Part shown: piece by piece, positions 1 to 8,949 of the stretch
How the letters are laid out: the number at the start of each line of letters is the position of its first letter
Numbering within the stretch: the first letter of the stretch is position 1
DNA from: Actinomadura sp. J1-007
Lineage (GTDB): Bacteria; Actinomycetota; Actinomycetes; Streptosporangiales; Streptosporangiaceae
Assembly: GCF_009793335.1 (NCBI RefSeq)
Contig: NZ_WING01000001.1
Coordinates: 6,758,001 to 6,822,000, forward strand
Length of the DNA stretch: 64,000 nucleotides
Direction of reading: 5' to 3'
Made by a program: the position numbers and the translations under genes
Notes under the pieces: generated by a model
Told to the model about the DNA's origin: nothing
The model's database searches: none
What the model saw: the letters and a program-made list of their open reading frames with translations, nothing else

Positions 1-2244
1 CGGCGCGCCCGGCGAAGTAGACCAGGGTGAACGGGGTCCGCGCCTTCTCGCAGGCCGACTGGAGCTGCCCGGCGAGGTCGCCGGCCCCCTGGTAGACGAC
101 GCGTTCGGAGTCGCGGGGGCGCAGCACGGCGGTGACGTCGTCGGCGATCTCCTTGCTGTAGGCGTCCCTGGACGGGCCGGGCGCGCGCTGGACGACCAGC
201 GCGTTGGCGACGGGCCTGCCGCGCAGCTCGCGGCGGACGGCGGCCTGGGTGGCGAGCGCCTCCTGGTGGTCGGTGGCGGCGAGGCCGTAGTAGCCGGGCA
301 GGCCGGGGTGCTGGTCGGAGGAGTTGACGGTGCTGAGCACGGCCAGCCCGGCGTTCGCCAGGCGGGTGATCGCGGTCTGGCTGTAGGCGGTGTTGCGGCC
401 CATCCCGGCGACGCCGACGAGGGTCGGGTCGGTGCGCGCGAGGTGCAGCACGCGGTCCACCATCTCGTCGGCGAACTTCATGTCCTGACCGGTGTTGGCG
501 GGCAGCAGGCGCACCTTCAGGGGCTGCCGGTGCCCGCGCCGAGCTCGACGCGGTTGGTGCGGAGCTGCGCGAGGTACGCGCCGGCCAGCTCGCGGACGCT
601 GCTGAGCGTCAGCTCGCCCTGCCCGGCGCTCGCCGTGAACACCCCCGCGTGCACGATCGTGACGTACGGCTCGCCGCTGCGCGCCACGGCGTCGTTCTCG
701 GACTTGATGCGGCTCTGGAGGTCGGCGAGCGTGAGGGACGCGCCGGTGTTCGAGCCGGACGGGACGTGGTCGCGGCCGTCCAGCCCGATGCTCTTGGCCC
801 TGCGCTCGAACCGCACGCCGCCCGTGGAGACGCCGACGCACTCGCGGGTGCCGTTGTCGTTGGTCTGGAGGCGGGTGTCGGCGTTCCAGGTGAACGGGAG
901 CCCGACGGTGCAGTAGGTGGAGCGCAGGTCGGACTGGACGTACGTCGCGGCCGCGGCGAACACCAGCACGGACGCGGCGAGGCTGCGCACCGACCACACC
1001 CACGTCCAGCGGGGGCGGCGGCGGACGCGGGGCGCGGGCGCGTCGCCGCCCGCGGGGTCGCCCGCGACGGGGACGCGCAGCAGCCAGGGGAGCGCGACCT
1101 CCTGGCTGGGCCCCTGCGCGGTGCCGAGGCTCGTGCGCCAGCGCTCGTACCGGACCTGCGGGGCGAGGCGTCCGTCGGGCGACTGGGTGAGGGCGTCGAG
1201 CGCCGCGACGCTGTCGCGCCCGACGGACGCGATGACGAGGAGCGGGTGCAGCTCGCTGCGGCGGCTGCGGATGTCGCTGAGCGCGGTGACGACGTCGAAC
1301 CCGCCGTTGTCCGGGGTGATCCCGGCGAGGAACGCGACGGGCGGCGCGGTCCGCTTGAAGCCCCGCAGCCCGAACGACGCCTTGCGGTAGTTGTCGCGGA
1401 CGTCCTCCAGCAGCGCGAACGTCTTGAGCTGGAGGAGGAACCCGGCGGCGTCGTCCTCGGAGAGCCGTTCGAAGACGCGGTGCAGGCGGTCCTCGAAGCC
1501 GCCCTGGACGCCGCCGCCCTGCTCGTCCACCCCGCTCTCCCCGAGGACGCCGAAGAACGACGAGCTGGCCAGCCACCGGTACCGGGACCCGAACCCGACG
1601 TGCGAGACGACCGGCAGCCAGATCCGGCGCGTGCTGAGCGCGGCGAGGACGAGCAGCGCCGCGGCGATGCAGGCCGCGGCGGCGACCAGGCTGCGGCGGG
1701 ACGACTGCTCGGCGATGCCGCCCGCGACGACCGCGAGCAGCGCGCCGATCGCGGGCCACCACGGCTGCACGCCGAACGGCCCGCCCCGCCGGTCGAACAG
1801 GCCCGCCGCCGCGTTCCACGCCTGGACGGCGGCGACGGGCGAGCGGCGGCACGGCAGGACGGGCGCGCCGACCTCGCGGGGCCGCCCGCCCGCCTCCTCG
1901 ATCGAGGCCACCAGGGCCGAGCGGGGGAACCGGAACCGTACGAAATGCGGCTGCGGATGGTTCCACTTGAGCGGCTGGGCCATCGCGTCGACCAGGTCGA
2001 CCGCGTTGGCCTCGCGCGGCGCGGAGCCCGGCGCGGGCGAGACCGACGGGAGGCCGAGCTCCGTCGCGGACCGCTTGAACGCGTCGAGGAACCGCTCCTC
2101 CGGGGCCCCGTCCTCACCCGGTTCGAGGATGAGGACGGGGAACGGGCGGACGTTGAGCCGCCACGGCAGGCTCTGCGTGAGGCGGTCGAAGAGAGCGAGG
2201 GGGCCGGGACCGGACGCCGGTCCGTGCGCTGGGGAGGCGGCCAC
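1..2244 (-). CDS. Membrane protein with periplasmic-binding-protein-like domain (3' end outside window, one indel)
   Basis: Partial gene whose C-terminus lies beyond position 1. The start is taken as GTG 2244 (VAASPAHG...), preceded by AAAGGCG; the longer open frame upstream only overlaps the next gene. Residues about 163-178 and 184-203 form two hydrophobic segments and about 417-436 a third, separated by a cytoplasmic-looking region. After the third segment the protein becomes extracytoplasmic. The frame stops at 517, but from about 525 a second frame continues without a stop to the window edge and reads like a type-1 periplasmic-binding fold (GVAGMGRN, LANAGLAVLSTVNSSD, TLVYFAGR). One missing base near 525 joins the two. 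Role unknown: a membrane-tethered ligand sensor or an ABC-type receptor are both possible. The domain call rests on fold-like motifs only. Confidence 0.6.
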
Positions 2245-2351
2245 GGTTCGCCTTTCGGAGTCGCCGAGTCGGGTTCGGGTCACTCGGAAGCGAAGCGTAT
2301 TCGCCCTGTTGCCCCAGCACTGTGCAGTTTGACCCGTTTGCGATCTGCCGG

Positions 2352-3504
2352 TCAGCCGGCGGTGATGGCGTTCAGCCGCTCCAGCGCGGTCGCGAACTCC
2401 TCGACCATCTCGTAGACGACCTGGCGGGCGGGGCGGACGGCGTTCATCTGGCCCACGCACTGGCCGACGAAGTAGTTGGCGAGCGCGCGGGCCCCGGGTT
2501 GCCGGTTTCGGCCACCTTGTTGATCTGCCGCATCGCGCCCTCCGCGATGATCATCTGGAGCGGCATGCCGAGCGCGCCGGGGCTGCCCGGGCCCTCCCAC
2601 TCGTCGGTCCAGGCGGACCTGAGCTGCCGCGCGGGCTTGCCGGTCCGCGACCGGGACCGGACGGTGTCGCGCGACGTCGCGGCGAGCATCTTCTCCTTGA
2701 CCTGCGGCGGCGTCTCGGCCTCCTCGGTCGTCAGCCAGACCGACCCGCACCACACGCCCGACGCGCCGAGCGCGAGCGCCGCGGCCATCTGCCGCCCGGT
2801 CGCGATGCCGCCCGCGGCGAGGACGGGCAGCGGCGCGACGGTGTCGACGACCTCGGGGACGAGGACCATGGTGGAGATCTCGCCGGTGTGCCCGCCGGCC
2901 TCGCCGCCCTGCGCGACGATCAGGTCCACGCCCGCGGCGACCTGGCGGCGGGCGTGCTCGGCGGTGCCGACGAGCGCGGCGACGGGCACGCCCCGCTCCT
3001 TGGCCCGCTCCACCATGAGCGGCGGCGGCGTGCCGAGGGCGCTCGCGATCAGCCCGATCGGGTGCGCCAGCGACACGTCGATCAGCTCGGTCGCGCCGCG
3101 CGCGGTGACCTGCGTCCCCGCGCCCCTGGCGCTCGTCCCGGCGCGCTTGGCCTTCTCGAAGTCGGGCAGCGGCACGTCGTACCTGCCGAACAGATCGACC
3201 AGGAACGACCAGTGCTGCTCGGGGACGGCCGCGAGCATCGTGTCCAGCCCGCCCTCCCCTCGCGCGGCCCGCTCCGCCGAGTCGTCGATCTTCGCCGGGA
3301 CGAGCACGTCCACGCCGTAGGGGCGCCCGCCGACGTGGGCGTCGATCCAGCGCAGCTCCTCGTCGAGCCGTTCGGGGAGTAGGCGACGGCGCCGAGCACG
3401 CCGAACCCGCCGGCGTTGGTGACGGCGGCGACCACGTCGCGGCAGTGGCTGAAGGCGAACAGCGGGAACTCGATCCCGAGGCGGTCGCAGACATCGGTGC
3501 GCAT
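2352..3504 (-). CDS. Nitronate monooxygenase / 2-nitropropane dioxygenase family (two indels)
   Basis: FMN-dependent TIM-barrel oxygenase that oxidises alkyl nitronates, or a related enoyl-reductase-like flavoprotein. The N-terminus MRTDVCDRLGIEFPLFAF and NAGGFGVLGA are typical, followed by AQGGEAGGHTGE, VLAAGGIATGRQM and ALGASGVWCGS, which form the phosphate/FMN-binding part. The reading frame breaks at a C4 run near 3374-3377 (YSP then ERLDEEL in another frame) and again at a C/G run near 2492-2495 (ETGNPG then ARALANYFVG). The span is 1153 nt, so two lost bases restore 384 codons, a normal family length. The product looks conserved throughout, which argues for sequence error rather than decay. 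It sits between unrelated minus-strand genes. Confidence 0.8.
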
Positions 3505-3598
3505 GGCCCGACGCTAACGACCCGAACCCGATTCGGTCCAGTCCCTGTCCGCCGCGGTCCCGCCCTAGCCCCCGGCCCCAGTCCCCGGCGGCGCGGCC

Positions 3599-4564
3599 TC
3601 AGGTTTCGGCGGCGAACGCGTCGGTGGCCTGGACGAGCCGCTCCAGGATCCCGGGCTCGTCGAACGAGTGCCCCGCGGCCGGGACCAGGTGCAGGTCCGA
3701 GCCGGGCCACGCCTGGTGCAGCCGCCAGGCCGCGTCGGGAGGGGTCAGCAGGTCGTAGCGGCCGTTGATGATGACCGCGGGCAGGTGGCTGATCGCCGAG
3801 ACGCCGCGCAGGAGCTGCGCCGGCTGCAAGAAGAACCCGTTGCGGAAGTAGTGGTTCTCGACCCGGGCGACCGCCAGCAGGGACCGCGCGTCCTCGTCCT
3901 CCTCGGGCTCGCGCGGGATCAGCGTGCTGGTGACGTCCTCCCACAGGATCCACGCGCGCGCCGCGGGAAGGTGCACGGCGGGGTCGGGGTCGGCCAGCAG
4001 CCGCGCGTAGGCGTTCATCAGGTCGCTGCGCTCGGCCTCCGGGATGGCGAGCCGGAACGCCTCCCAGATCTCCGGGTACAGGCGCGCGACCCCGGCGGCG
4101 CCGAGGAACCACGCCTCGGCGTTGGGCAGGTAGAGCCGGACGCCGCGCAGCACGAAACCCGTGGCGCGCTCCGGATGCTCCTGGCCGTACGCGAGCGCGA
4201 GGGCGCTGCCCCACCCGCCGCCGAACAGCAGCCACCGGTCGATCCCGAGCAGCTCGCGGAGCCGTTCGATGTCGCCGATCGTGTGCGCGGTCGTGTTGGT
4301 GGTCAGGTCCGCCACCGGGTCGCCCGCGTGCGGACGGCTCTGGCCCGAGTTGCGCTGGTCGAACATGACGAGCCGGTACGCGTCCGGGTCGAACAGCCGC
4401 CGGTGCACGGGCCCGCAGCCGCCGCCCGGCACGCTCTGGAGGTACAGGGCGGGCCTGCCCTCCGGGTTCCCGCAGGTCTCCCAGTAGAGCTCGTGGCCGC
4501 CGCCGACGTCGAGGAACCCCGCGTCGTACGGTTCGATGGGCGGGTACAGGACAGCCGGTTCCAT
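3599..4564 (-). CDS. Proline iminopeptidase paralogue lacking the catalytic serine
   Basis: A 321-residue alpha/beta hydrolase that aligns end to end with the intact iminopeptidase at 15582-16550, sharing YPPIEPYD at residues 8-15, FDQRN and GRYD. Two catalytic features are changed. The nucleophile motif GGSWGS reads GGGWGS, so Gly117 replaces Ser117 (codon GGG at 4214-4216). The oxyanion motif HGGPGGG reads QSVPGGG at residues 43-49. The acid (GRYDLLTP) and the histidine (AAGHSF) are kept. In the S33 family the serine is essential for peptide cleavage, so I infer that this is a pseudoenzyme or has a different activity. ATG start at 4564. The frame is intact and the protein full length, so it is not an obvious pseudogene. 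Confidence 0.85.
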   Translation of the reverse strand: MEPAVLYPPIEPYDAGFLDVGGGHELYWETCGNPEGRPALYLQSVPGGGCGPVHRRLFDPDAYRLVMFDQRNSGQSRPHAGDPVADLTTNTTAHTIGDIERLRELLGIDRWLLFGGGWGSALALAYGQEHPERATGFVLRGVRLYLPNAEAWFLGAAGVARLYPEIWEAFRLAIPEAERSDLMNAYARLLADPDPAVHLPAARAWILWEDVTSTLIPREPEEDEDARSLLAVARVENHYFRNGFFLQPAQLLRGVSAISHLPAVIINGRYDLLTPPDAAWRLHQAWPGSDLHLVPAAGHSFDEPGILERLVQATDAFAAET

Positions 4565-4600
4565 GACCCCCAGTCTCGCCCGCCGGAGATCATCCGCAGG

Positions 4601-4997
4601 TCAGGCGGGGGTGAAGAGGATGTACGACTCGCCCTCGGCCGGATGCCGGTAGGACGGCCGCAGCGGCAGCCCCTCGCGCAGCGCGCCGGGCTCGGCCCCG
4701 TCGAGGCGGGCGTGCAGCCACGGCCCTCGGCGAGCTCCACCAGCGCGAGCACGGCCGGGGCGGGACGGTCCCGTCCGCGGCGGGGCGGCCGTGCGTGACC
4801 GTCCAGGTGACCAGGGCGGCGTCGCCGCTCGCCTCGGCCCAGCCGAGCTCCTCGTCGCCGCAGCCCGGGCAGCCCGCGGCGTCGGGCGCGAACCACCGGT
4901 CGCACGCCTCGCACCGCCTGACCACCAGCCGCTCCCGCGCCGTCCCGTCGAAGAACGGGTCGGTGCGGCCGTCGCGGCGCAGCACGCCGATGTCCAT
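4601..4997 (-). CDS. DUF35 OB-fold / zinc-ribbon protein, partner of the adjacent thiolase (two indels)
   Basis: Small acyl-CoA-associated protein with an N-terminal helix and zinc ribbon (CEACDRWFAPDAAGCPGC gives four cysteines), then an OB-fold ending ESYILFTPA. The frame is lost twice, near 4757-4764 (GTVP then APAVLALVEL) and near 4721-4726 (LAEG then PWLHARLDG). Adding one base at each gives 132 residues, the usual DUF35 size. The ATG is 2 nt after the stop of the thiolase gene, and its ribosome site GAAGGGGG lies inside that gene, so the two are co-translated. In the family, DUF35 proteins bind and activate thiolase-fold partners such as Ltp2 or hydratases such as ChsH1/H2. A role in acyl-CoA or steroid side-chain chemistry is inferred from that pairing. 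Confidence 0.75.
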
Positions 4998-4999
4998 GC

Positions 5000-6169
5000 T
5001 CAGGCCCCCTTCGCGTGCGGGCTGACGATCAGGGTCGAGTGGTGGTCCAGGATGCCGCCGTTGCCGCTGACCAGGATCACGTCGTTGGCGGGCGCCTGGC
5101 GTTCGCCGCCGTCGCCGCGCGCCTGGATCACCGCCTCCGACAGCGGCGTCATGCCCCACATGTAGTAGCTGGAGAGCTGCCCGCCGCCGGTGTTGGTCGG
5201 CAGCGACCCGCCGGGCGCGAGCGCGCCGGACGCGGCGAACGCGCCGCCCTCGCCCTTCGCGCAGAACCCGTAGTCCTCCAGGGACACCAGCACCGTGTAC
5301 GTGTAGCAGTCGTAGAGCTCGCAGACGTCGACGTCGTCGACCGTCACCCCGGCCATCTTCATCGCGACCGCGCCCGACGCCGCCGCGCCCGTCGTCAGGC
5401 CGAACTCGCTGCCGCGCTCCTTGCGGATCCCCGGGTGCCCCTGCCCCCAGCCCCACAGGTGGACGGGCGGGCGGGCGAGGTCGCGGGCCCGGTCGGCGGC
5501 GGTGACGACGACCGCGATCGCGCCGTTCGACACGATGCAGCAGTCCAGCAGGTGCAGCGGCTCGGCCACCCACCGGGACTCGCGGTGGTCGTCGAGCGTG
5601 ATCGGCTCCCGCATCTGGGCGAGCGGGTTGCGGGCCGCCCACGCGCGGGTGCCGACCGCGATCGCGCCGAGCTGGTCGGCGGTCGTGCCGTACCGGGCCA
5701 TGTGCCGCTGCGCGGCGAGGGCGTAGAACGCGTTGACGCTGCGGAACCCGAGCGCCGCCGTCATCCCGCCGAACCCGTACCACTCGGGCGCGTCCCGCTG
5801 GTACGCCGACCCGGCCGACTGCTTCGGCTTCAGCGGCGCGTCGGCGAACACGCACGCCACCGTGGACGCCGCGCCGCTGAGCACCGACATCGCCGCGTAC
5901 GACACCATCGCCCCGGCGGTCGCGCCGTAGGCGTTCATCTGCGTGAGCAGCCGCAGGTCCTTCAGGCCGAGGGTGTCGGCGAGCTCGATGCCGGGGGAGC
6001 CGCCGAGCCCGTGGCTGACCAGCAGACCGTCCAGGTCGCCGAGCGCGAGGCCCGCGTCGGCGACCGCGAGCCGCACCGCGTCGGCCGCGAACCGCCGCGG
6101 GCTGCGCCCGTACACCCTGCCGAGCTCGGTCATGCCGAGGCCCGCGATGCAGGCGCCGCCGGGGGGCAT
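5000..6169 (-). CDS. Thiolase-fold protein of the Ltp2 / SCP-x type, without nucleophilic cysteine
   Basis: A 389-residue thiolase-superfamily protein (ATG 6169) with the order CIAGLGMTELGR, NAYGATAGA, SNGAIAVVV, CELYDCYTYT, LPTNTGGG and SGNGGI. At the position of the acyl-accepting cysteine the sequence has Tyr81 (MNAYGATAG), and the C-terminal GHP and CGGG motifs of true thiolases are also absent. That pattern is known for Ltp2-type retro-aldolases of steroid side-chain degradation, which use tyrosines and need a DUF35 partner; such a partner follows 2 nt downstream. I infer an aldol-lyase or lipid-transfer role rather than a classical acetyltransferase. The substrate is unknown, and no other steroid genes are seen in the window. 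Confidence 0.8.
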   Translation of the reverse strand: MPPGGACIAGLGMTELGRVYGRSPRRFAADAVRLAVADAGLALGDLDGLLVSHGLGGSPGIELADTLGLKDLRLLTQMNAYGATAGAMVSYAAMSVLSGAASTVACVFADAPLKPKQSAGSAYQRDAPEWYGFGGMTAALGFRSVNAFYALAAQRHMARYGTTADQLGAIAVGTRAWAARNPLAQMREPITLDDHRESRWVAEPLHLLDCCIVSNGAIAVVVTAADRARDLARPPVHLWGWGQGHPGIRKERGSEFGLTTGAAASGAVAMKMAGVTVDDVDVCELYDCYTYTVLVSLEDYGFCAKGEGGAFAASGALAPGGSLPTNTGGGQLSSYYMWGMTPLSEAVIQARGDGGERQAPANDVILVSGNGGILDHHSTLIVSPHAKGA

Positions 6170-6293
6170 GGATCACCGTCCTTCCGATCGTCTGCCGCCC
6201 ACGCTACCGAATGTCGTTCGGTACGTTCCACGCCCGCCCCCGGTGAACGTCGTCACCCGTTCGCCCGAGCCCGCCGCGCGCGGGACGGCGCGG

Positions 6294-7262
6294 TCAGCCG
6301 CCCCGGGCGCGGAAGGCGCTGCGGTACGCCTGCGGCGACGCGCCGACGGCGCGCGCGAAGTGCGCCCGCAGCGTCACCGGCGACCCGAACCCCGCCTCCG
6401 CCGCGACGCGTTCCACCGGCAGGTCGGTGCTCTCCAGGAGCTGCTGGGCGCGCAGCACGCGCGCCCGCGCGAGCCACTTCAGCGGCGTCGTCCCCACCTG
6501 CGCGCGGAACCGGCGCGTCAGCGTCCGCACGCTCGTCGCCGCCTGCCGCGCGATGTCGTCCAGCGTCAGCGGGCGGTGCAGGTTGGCCTCCAGCCAGGCG
6601 AGCGTGGGCTGGAGCGCCGTCCCGGTGTCGCGCGGGTCCTCGTGCCGGATGAACTGCGCCTGCCCGCCGTCCCGCTGCAACGGCATCACGACGTACCGGG
6701 CCGTCCGCGCGGCCGTCTCCGAGCCGTGGTCGCGCCGCACCAGGTGCAGGCACAGGTCGATGCCCGCCGCGATGCCCGCCGACGTCAGCAGGTCCCCCTC
6801 GTCCACGAACAGCACCGCCGGATCGACCTCCACGCGCGGATGGCGGTGCGCGAGCGCGGCCGCGTGCACCCAGTGCGTCGTGGCGCGCCGCCCGTCCAGC
6901 AGCCCGGACGCCGCCAGCGCGAACGCGCCGACGCAGATCGACGCGAGCCGCGCGCCGCGCTCCGCCGCCGCGCGCAGCGCGTCCAGGACGGCGGGCGGCG
7001 GCTCGGCGAGGAAGTCGTCGTGGCCCGGGACCACGACCGTGTCGGCCCGAGCGAGCGTGTCCAGGCCCCATGGGGTCTCCAGGCGCATCCGCCCGAACGC
7101 CGCCGAGGTCACCACCCCCGGCGTCTGCGCGCACACCCGCGTCTCGTACAGCGGCGCGCCGTCCGGGCCGGGCGCCGACCCGAACACCTGGCACGGCACC
7201 GACAGGTCGAACGGCACGACCCCGTCCATCGCGAGGACCGCCACCACGTGCGCGCGCTGCAT
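6294..7262 (-). CDS. GlxA-family transcriptional regulator (DJ-1/PfpI domain plus AraC HTH)
   Basis: A 322-residue regulator starting at ATG 7262 (MQRAHVVAVLAMDGV). Residues about 5-190 form a DJ-1/PfpI-like domain (LASICVGAFALAASGLLDGR, TTHWVHAAALAHRHP, LLTSAGIAAGIDLCLHLV). The C-terminal third carries two AraC helix-turn-helix units (LDDIARQAATSVRTLTRRF and LPVERVAAEAGFGSPVTLRAHF), ending in the ARAVGASPQAYRSAF signature. It is divergently transcribed from the HD-domain gene with about 70 bp between the starts, so that gene is its most likely target. The open frame extends upstream to 7334, but that would run into the neighbour's start. The ligand is not predictable. Confidence 0.85.
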   Translation of the reverse strand: MQRAHVVAVLAMDGVVPFDLSVPCQVFGSAPGPDGAPLYETRVCAQTPGVVTSAAFGRMRLETPWGLDTLARADTVVVPGHDDFLAEPPPAVLDALRAAAERGARLASICVGAFALAASGLLDGRRATTHWVHAAALAHRHPRVEVDPAVLFVDEGDLLTSAGIAAGIDLCLHLVRRDHGSETAARTARYVVMPLQRDGGQAQFIRHEDPRDTGTALQPTLAWLEANLHRPLTLDDIARQAATSVRTLTRRFRAQVGTTPLKWLARARVLRAQQLLESTDLPVERVAAEAGFGSPVTLRAHFARAVGASPQAYRSAFRARGG

Positions 7263-7332
7263 GGCCAGAACGTAGCGCACATCGTCGTTCCGGTCACTGT
7301 CGGGCCGGGGGAACGGGCCCGAGGATCGGGGC

Positions 7333-7986
7333 ATGGCTGATCACTTCGCCGATTTCGGCTTCCCCGACACGGACCTCGCCCGCCAGTCCCTCGACTGGGC
7401 GTACGAGCACGAGAGCGCCACGCTCGCCAACCACAGCGTCCGCACGTACCTGTTCGGCCGCGCCGCCGGAGAGGCGGGCGGGCTGCGGCCCGGCGCTGCC
7501 TACGACGACGAGCTGCTGTTCCTCGCGTGCGTCCTGCACGACGCCGGGCTGACGCCCGAGGGCGACGGCGACCAGCGGTTCGAGGTGGACGGCGCCGACA
7601 CCGCCGAGGCGTTCCTGCGCGGCCGCGGCCTCGCCCTCGACCGCGCCCGCGTCGTGTGGGAGTCGATCGCGCTGCACACCAGCGTCGGCATCGCCGGCCG
7701 GATGCGCCCGGAGATCGCCCTCCTGCACGCCGGGGCGGGCATCGACGTCACGGGGATGGGCGCCGAGGCCGTCCCCGCGGACCTGGCCGAACGGGCCAAC
7801 GCCGCGTTCCCCCGGCTGGACTGCGGCGCCGAGCTCACCGGCGCGATCACGGCCCAGGCCGTCCGCAACCCGGCCAAGGCGCCCCTGTTCTCGTTCCCGG
7901 CGGGCCTGCTGTCGCAGTTCCACCCCGAGATCGCCGTCCCGGCGTGGAAGGACATCGCCGAAGGGGCCTGGCCCGGCACCGCCTGA
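7333..7986 (+). CDS. HD-domain metal-dependent hydrolase
   Basis: A 217-residue single-domain HD-superfamily protein. The metal ligands are visible as His (NHSVRTYLFGR), the HD doublet (CVLHDAGL) and a downstream histidine (SIALHTSVGIAGR). The arrangement resembles the small cyanamide-hydratase-like HD proteins, where it acts on small nitrile or imine-type substrates, but the substrate here is not established. The ATG lies 70 bp from the divergent GlxA-type regulator. The gene ends just before a 14-bp-stem bidirectional terminator shared with the ectoine transport operon. Confidence 0.75.
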   Translation: MADHFADFGFPDTDLARQSLDWAYEHESATLANHSVRTYLFGRAAGEAGGLRPGAAYDDELLFLACVLHDAGLTPEGDGDQRFEVDGADTAEAFLRGRGLALDRARVVWESIALHTSVGIAGRMRPEIALLHAGAGIDVTGMGAEAVPADLAERANAAFPRLDCGAELTGAITAQAVRNPAKAPLFSFPAGLLSQFHPEIAVPAWKDIAEGAWPGTA

Positions 7987-8002
7987 ACGGGCCCGGGCGC
8001 GC

Positions 8003-8040
8003 GTCGCCCGCGTCCCCGGGGCGACAGGGACGCGGGCGAC
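8003..8040. terminator. Bidirectional hairpin terminator between the HD gene and ehuA
   Basis: Perfect 14-bp inverted repeat, GTCGCCCGCGTCCC at 8003-8016 and its complement at 8027-8040, with a 10-nt loop and no U tract. It lies in the 81-bp gap between two convergent genes. Confidence 0.8.
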
Positions 8041-8067
8041 TCGGCGCAGCCGGGACGCGGGAGGCCC

Positions 8068-8949
8068 TCAGGAAGCGAGGACCGCCTGCAAGAAGTCCCG
8101 GGTGCGCTGCTCGGCCGGCTCACCGAAGATCTGGTCCGGCGGGCCCTCCTCGACGATCTGGCCCTGGTCGAACATCAGGACGCGGTCGGAGATGTCCTTC
8201 GCGAAGTGCATCTCGTGGGTCACGCACAGCATCGTCAGGTCGCTCTCGCGCGCGATGTCGCGCAGCAGGTCCTGGACGCCGACGACCAGCTCGGGGTCCA
8301 GCGCCGAGGTGACCTCGTCCAGCAGCAGCACGTTCGGCTCCATCGCGAGCGCCCGCGCGATCGCGACCCGCTGCTGCTGCCCGCCCGACAGCTGCGACGG
8401 ATGCGCGTCGATCTTGTCGGCCAGCCCCACCAGGTCCAGCAGCTTGCGTGCCCGCTCGTCCGCCTCGTCCTTGGACACCCCGAGCACGCGCACCGGCCCC
8501 TCCGTCAGGTTCCGGCGCACGTTCATGTTGGGGAACAGGTTGAACTGCTGGAACACCATGCCGACCTGCTTGCGCATCTCGTGCAGGTGCTTCTGGTTGG
8601 CCGGGACGCGCTTGCCGCCCTTGTCCATGTGCCACAGCGTCTGGTCGCCGATCCAGATCAGCCCCTCGTCGAGCTTCTCCAGCGTCATCAGCAGCCGCAG
8701 GATCGTGGTCTTGCCCGACCCGGACGGCCCGATCAGCGTCACGCGCTCCCCGGGCGCCACCGAGAAGTCGAGCTCGCGGAGCACCACGTTCCGGCCGAAC
8801 CGCTTGACCACCTTCTCGAAGCGGATGCCCGGCGTGCTGCCGCGCGGCAGCGGCGCCGCGGCGGACTGCGTCTTCGCCCCCTTCTCCAGGGACGGCCCCT
8901 CGGCCTCTTCCGGAGTCGGGGTCTCGGGTGTGGTGTCAGTTGGTGGCAT
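8068..8949 (-). CDS. ehuA: Ectoine/hydroxyectoine ABC transporter ATP-binding protein
   Basis: A 293-residue ATPase of the polar amino acid uptake family. It has an extra N-terminal tail of about 40 residues rich in Pro, Glu and Thr, then Walker A GPSGSGKTT, Q-loop VFQQFNLFPN, signature LSGGQQQR, Walker B VLLLDEVTSALD and the switch histidine in CVTHEMHF. It overlaps the 3' end of ehuD by 14 nt and is the last gene of the ect-ehu locus. With EhuB, EhuC and EhuD it would recapture ectoine and hydroxyectoine from outside the cell. The assignment rests on the context with ectABCD as much as on sequence. Confidence 0.88.
   Translation of the reverse strand: MPPTDTTPETPTPEEAEGPSLEKGAKTQSAAAPLPRGSTPGIRFEKVVKRFGRNVVLRELDFSVAPGERVTLIGPSGSGKTTILRLLMTLEKLDEGLIWIGDQTLWHMDKGGKRVPANQKHLHEMRKQVGMVFQQFNLFPNMNVRRNLTEGPVRVLGVSKDEADERARKLLDLVGLADKIDAHPSQLSGGQQQRVAIARALAMEPNVLLLDEVTSALDPELVVGVQDLLRDIARESDLTMLCVTHEMHFAKDISDRVLMFDQGQIVEEGPPDQIFGEPAEQRTRDFLQAVLAS

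Noticed and set aside
609..2117. Long Arg/Ser/Pro-rich open frames opposite or beside the first gene (and similar ones elsewhere)
   Set aside because: They are frame shadows typical of very GC-rich coding DNA: no ribosome site, biased residues, no motifs.
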